From positions 1-42,343 of the forward strand of contig NZ_JAANIH010000073.1 of the NCBI RefSeq assembly GCF_014529705.1: a stretch of 42,343 nt of DNA, in the 5' to 3' direction. The notes beneath the pieces were generated by a model. It did no database searches, was not told where the DNA came from, and saw only the letters and a program-made list of their open reading frames with translations. The first letter of the stretch is position 1, and the number at the start of each line of letters is the position of its first letter. Origin of the DNA: Bradyrhizobium campsiandrae (GTDB taxonomy: Bacteria > Pseudomonadota > Alphaproteobacteria > Rhizobiales > Xanthobacteraceae). The position numbers and the translations under genes were made by a program. Positions 41,975 through 42,343 of the stretch are shown piece after piece.

Positions 41975-42169
41975 ATGGCCTACAAGATCGTCGCCTCGCA
42001 ATGCACGGTTTGCGGTGCGTGTGAGTTCGAGTGTCCGAACGCCGCGATCAGCCTTAAGCGCGATATGTACGTGATCGATCCGAAGAAGTGCACCGAATGC
42101 GAGGGGCATTTCGACACGGCGCAATGCGCGGTGGTCTGTCCGGTACCCGATACCTGCATCCCGGCCTGA
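41975..42169 (+). CDS. fdxN: 2[4Fe-4S] ferredoxin, FdxN type
   Basis: A 64-residue bacterial-type ferredoxin. The first cluster motif is CTVCGACEFECPNAA and the second is CTECEGHFDTAQCAVVCPVP, the latter with the six-residue insertion typical of nif-linked ferredoxins. Such proteins supply electrons to nitrogenase or to NifB-type maturation. AAGGAG gives a strong ribosome site. Two NifA sites and a sigma54-type promoter lie upstream. The next gene (sufB) begins 10 bases after its stop, so they are likely co-transcribed. Confidence 0.92.
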   Translation: MAYKIVASQCTVCGACEFECPNAAISLKRDMYVIDPKKCTECEGHFDTAQCAVVCPVPDTCIPA

Positions 42170-42179
42170 GGGCAGGTCG

Positions 42180-42343
42180 ATGGCGGCGGTTCAGGAAACA
42201 ATCGAGCGGGTCCGCGGCATCGACGTCGACCAGTATCGTTATGGGTTTGAGACCCTGATCGACACCGAGAAGGCCCCCAAGGGGCTGTCGGAAGAGATCG
42301 TAAAATTCATCTCGCAGAAGAAGAACGAGCCCGACTGGATGCT
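42180..42343 (+). CDS. sufB: SufB, Fe-S cluster scaffold subunit (N-terminal fragment)
   Basis: The first 54 codons read MAAVQETIERVRGIDVDQYR, continue with FETLIDTEKAPKGLSEEIVK, and then FISQKKNEPDWM, which is the conserved N-terminus of SufB. The gene runs off the window. SufB is the scaffold of the SUF Fe-S assembly system, and its place behind fdxN in a NifA-controlled operon suggests it supplies clusters to nitrogenase. GGCAGG lies before the ATG. Confidence 0.9.
   Translation, partial: MAAVQETIERVRGIDVDQYRYGFETLIDTEKAPKGLSEEIVKFISQKKNEPDWM

Overview
The window is GC-rich, densely coded alphaproteobacterial DNA, almost certainly from a Bradyrhizobium-type member of the Nitrobacteraceae. 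The best evidence is the right end: a fixR-nifA pair, an oxygen-sensitive type NifA with the four-cysteine pattern, an FdxN-type ferredoxin and the start of sufB. Three accessory metabolic blocks lie to the left. No rRNA, tRNA, CRISPR array, insertion sequence or phage gene was seen.

(1) 1-2415 holds the end of a sugar-catabolism operon: a Gfo/Idh/MocA dehydrogenase, a ThuA-like protein and a LacI-family regulator. The first ~125 bases are odd. They encode, on the opposite strand, the protein segment that should precede the forward dehydrogenase fragment, so the window begins with an inversion or a chimeric join.

(2) 2416-12944 is an amide-utilisation operon. An RNA leader with ANTAR-type hairpins and an intrinsic terminator precedes amiC-like and amiR-like genes. 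An Fmd/Urt-type ABC transporter, a formamidase, a tandem-domain nitrilase whose second active-site Cys is Gly, and an SDR follow. The likely logic is that the amide sensor releases the ANTAR protein, which prevents termination in the leader so that transporter and amidases are made.

(3) 13008-34275 is a large catabolic island with two arms. The minus-strand operon (25169 to 13008) encodes a solute-binding protein, LivH, a single 843-residue LivM-LivG-LivF fusion, a shikimate-dehydrogenase-like protein with altered substrate residues, two KstD-like flavoproteins, a NIPSNAP protein, two TIM-barrel isomerases and an SDR. Divergent to it are a Gfo/Idh dehydrogenase, an IclR regulator and a sugar epimerase-like protein; two near-identical palindromes lie in the divergent promoter. 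A PobR-like AraC regulator (minus) faces a second arm with a third KstD-like flavoprotein, a Tat-exported binding protein, a NIPSNAP protein and two SDRs. The gene set suggests uptake and stepwise oxidation of a hydroxylated alicyclic acid, possibly ending in an aromatic ring; the substrate is not shown by the sequence.

(4) 34335-37404 holds an ABC-F ATPase and a phosphate acetyl/butyryltransferase behind an FNR/FixK-type box. From 37644 the nitrogen-fixation region begins. A minus-strand pair (YqeB/EF2563-like protein plus a BFD-like [2Fe-2S] protein) is divergent from fixR-nifA. Both directions have a -24/-12 promoter, and a NifA-type TGT-N10-ACA site lies between them. A perfect FNR/FixK box lies between fixR and nifA. 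Two NifA sites and a -24/-12-like element precede fdxN-sufB. The sigma54-linked YqeB/BFD pair and the ANTAR-controlled amide operon are the most system-like observations here; the alicyclic island is the largest block of unassigned biochemistry.
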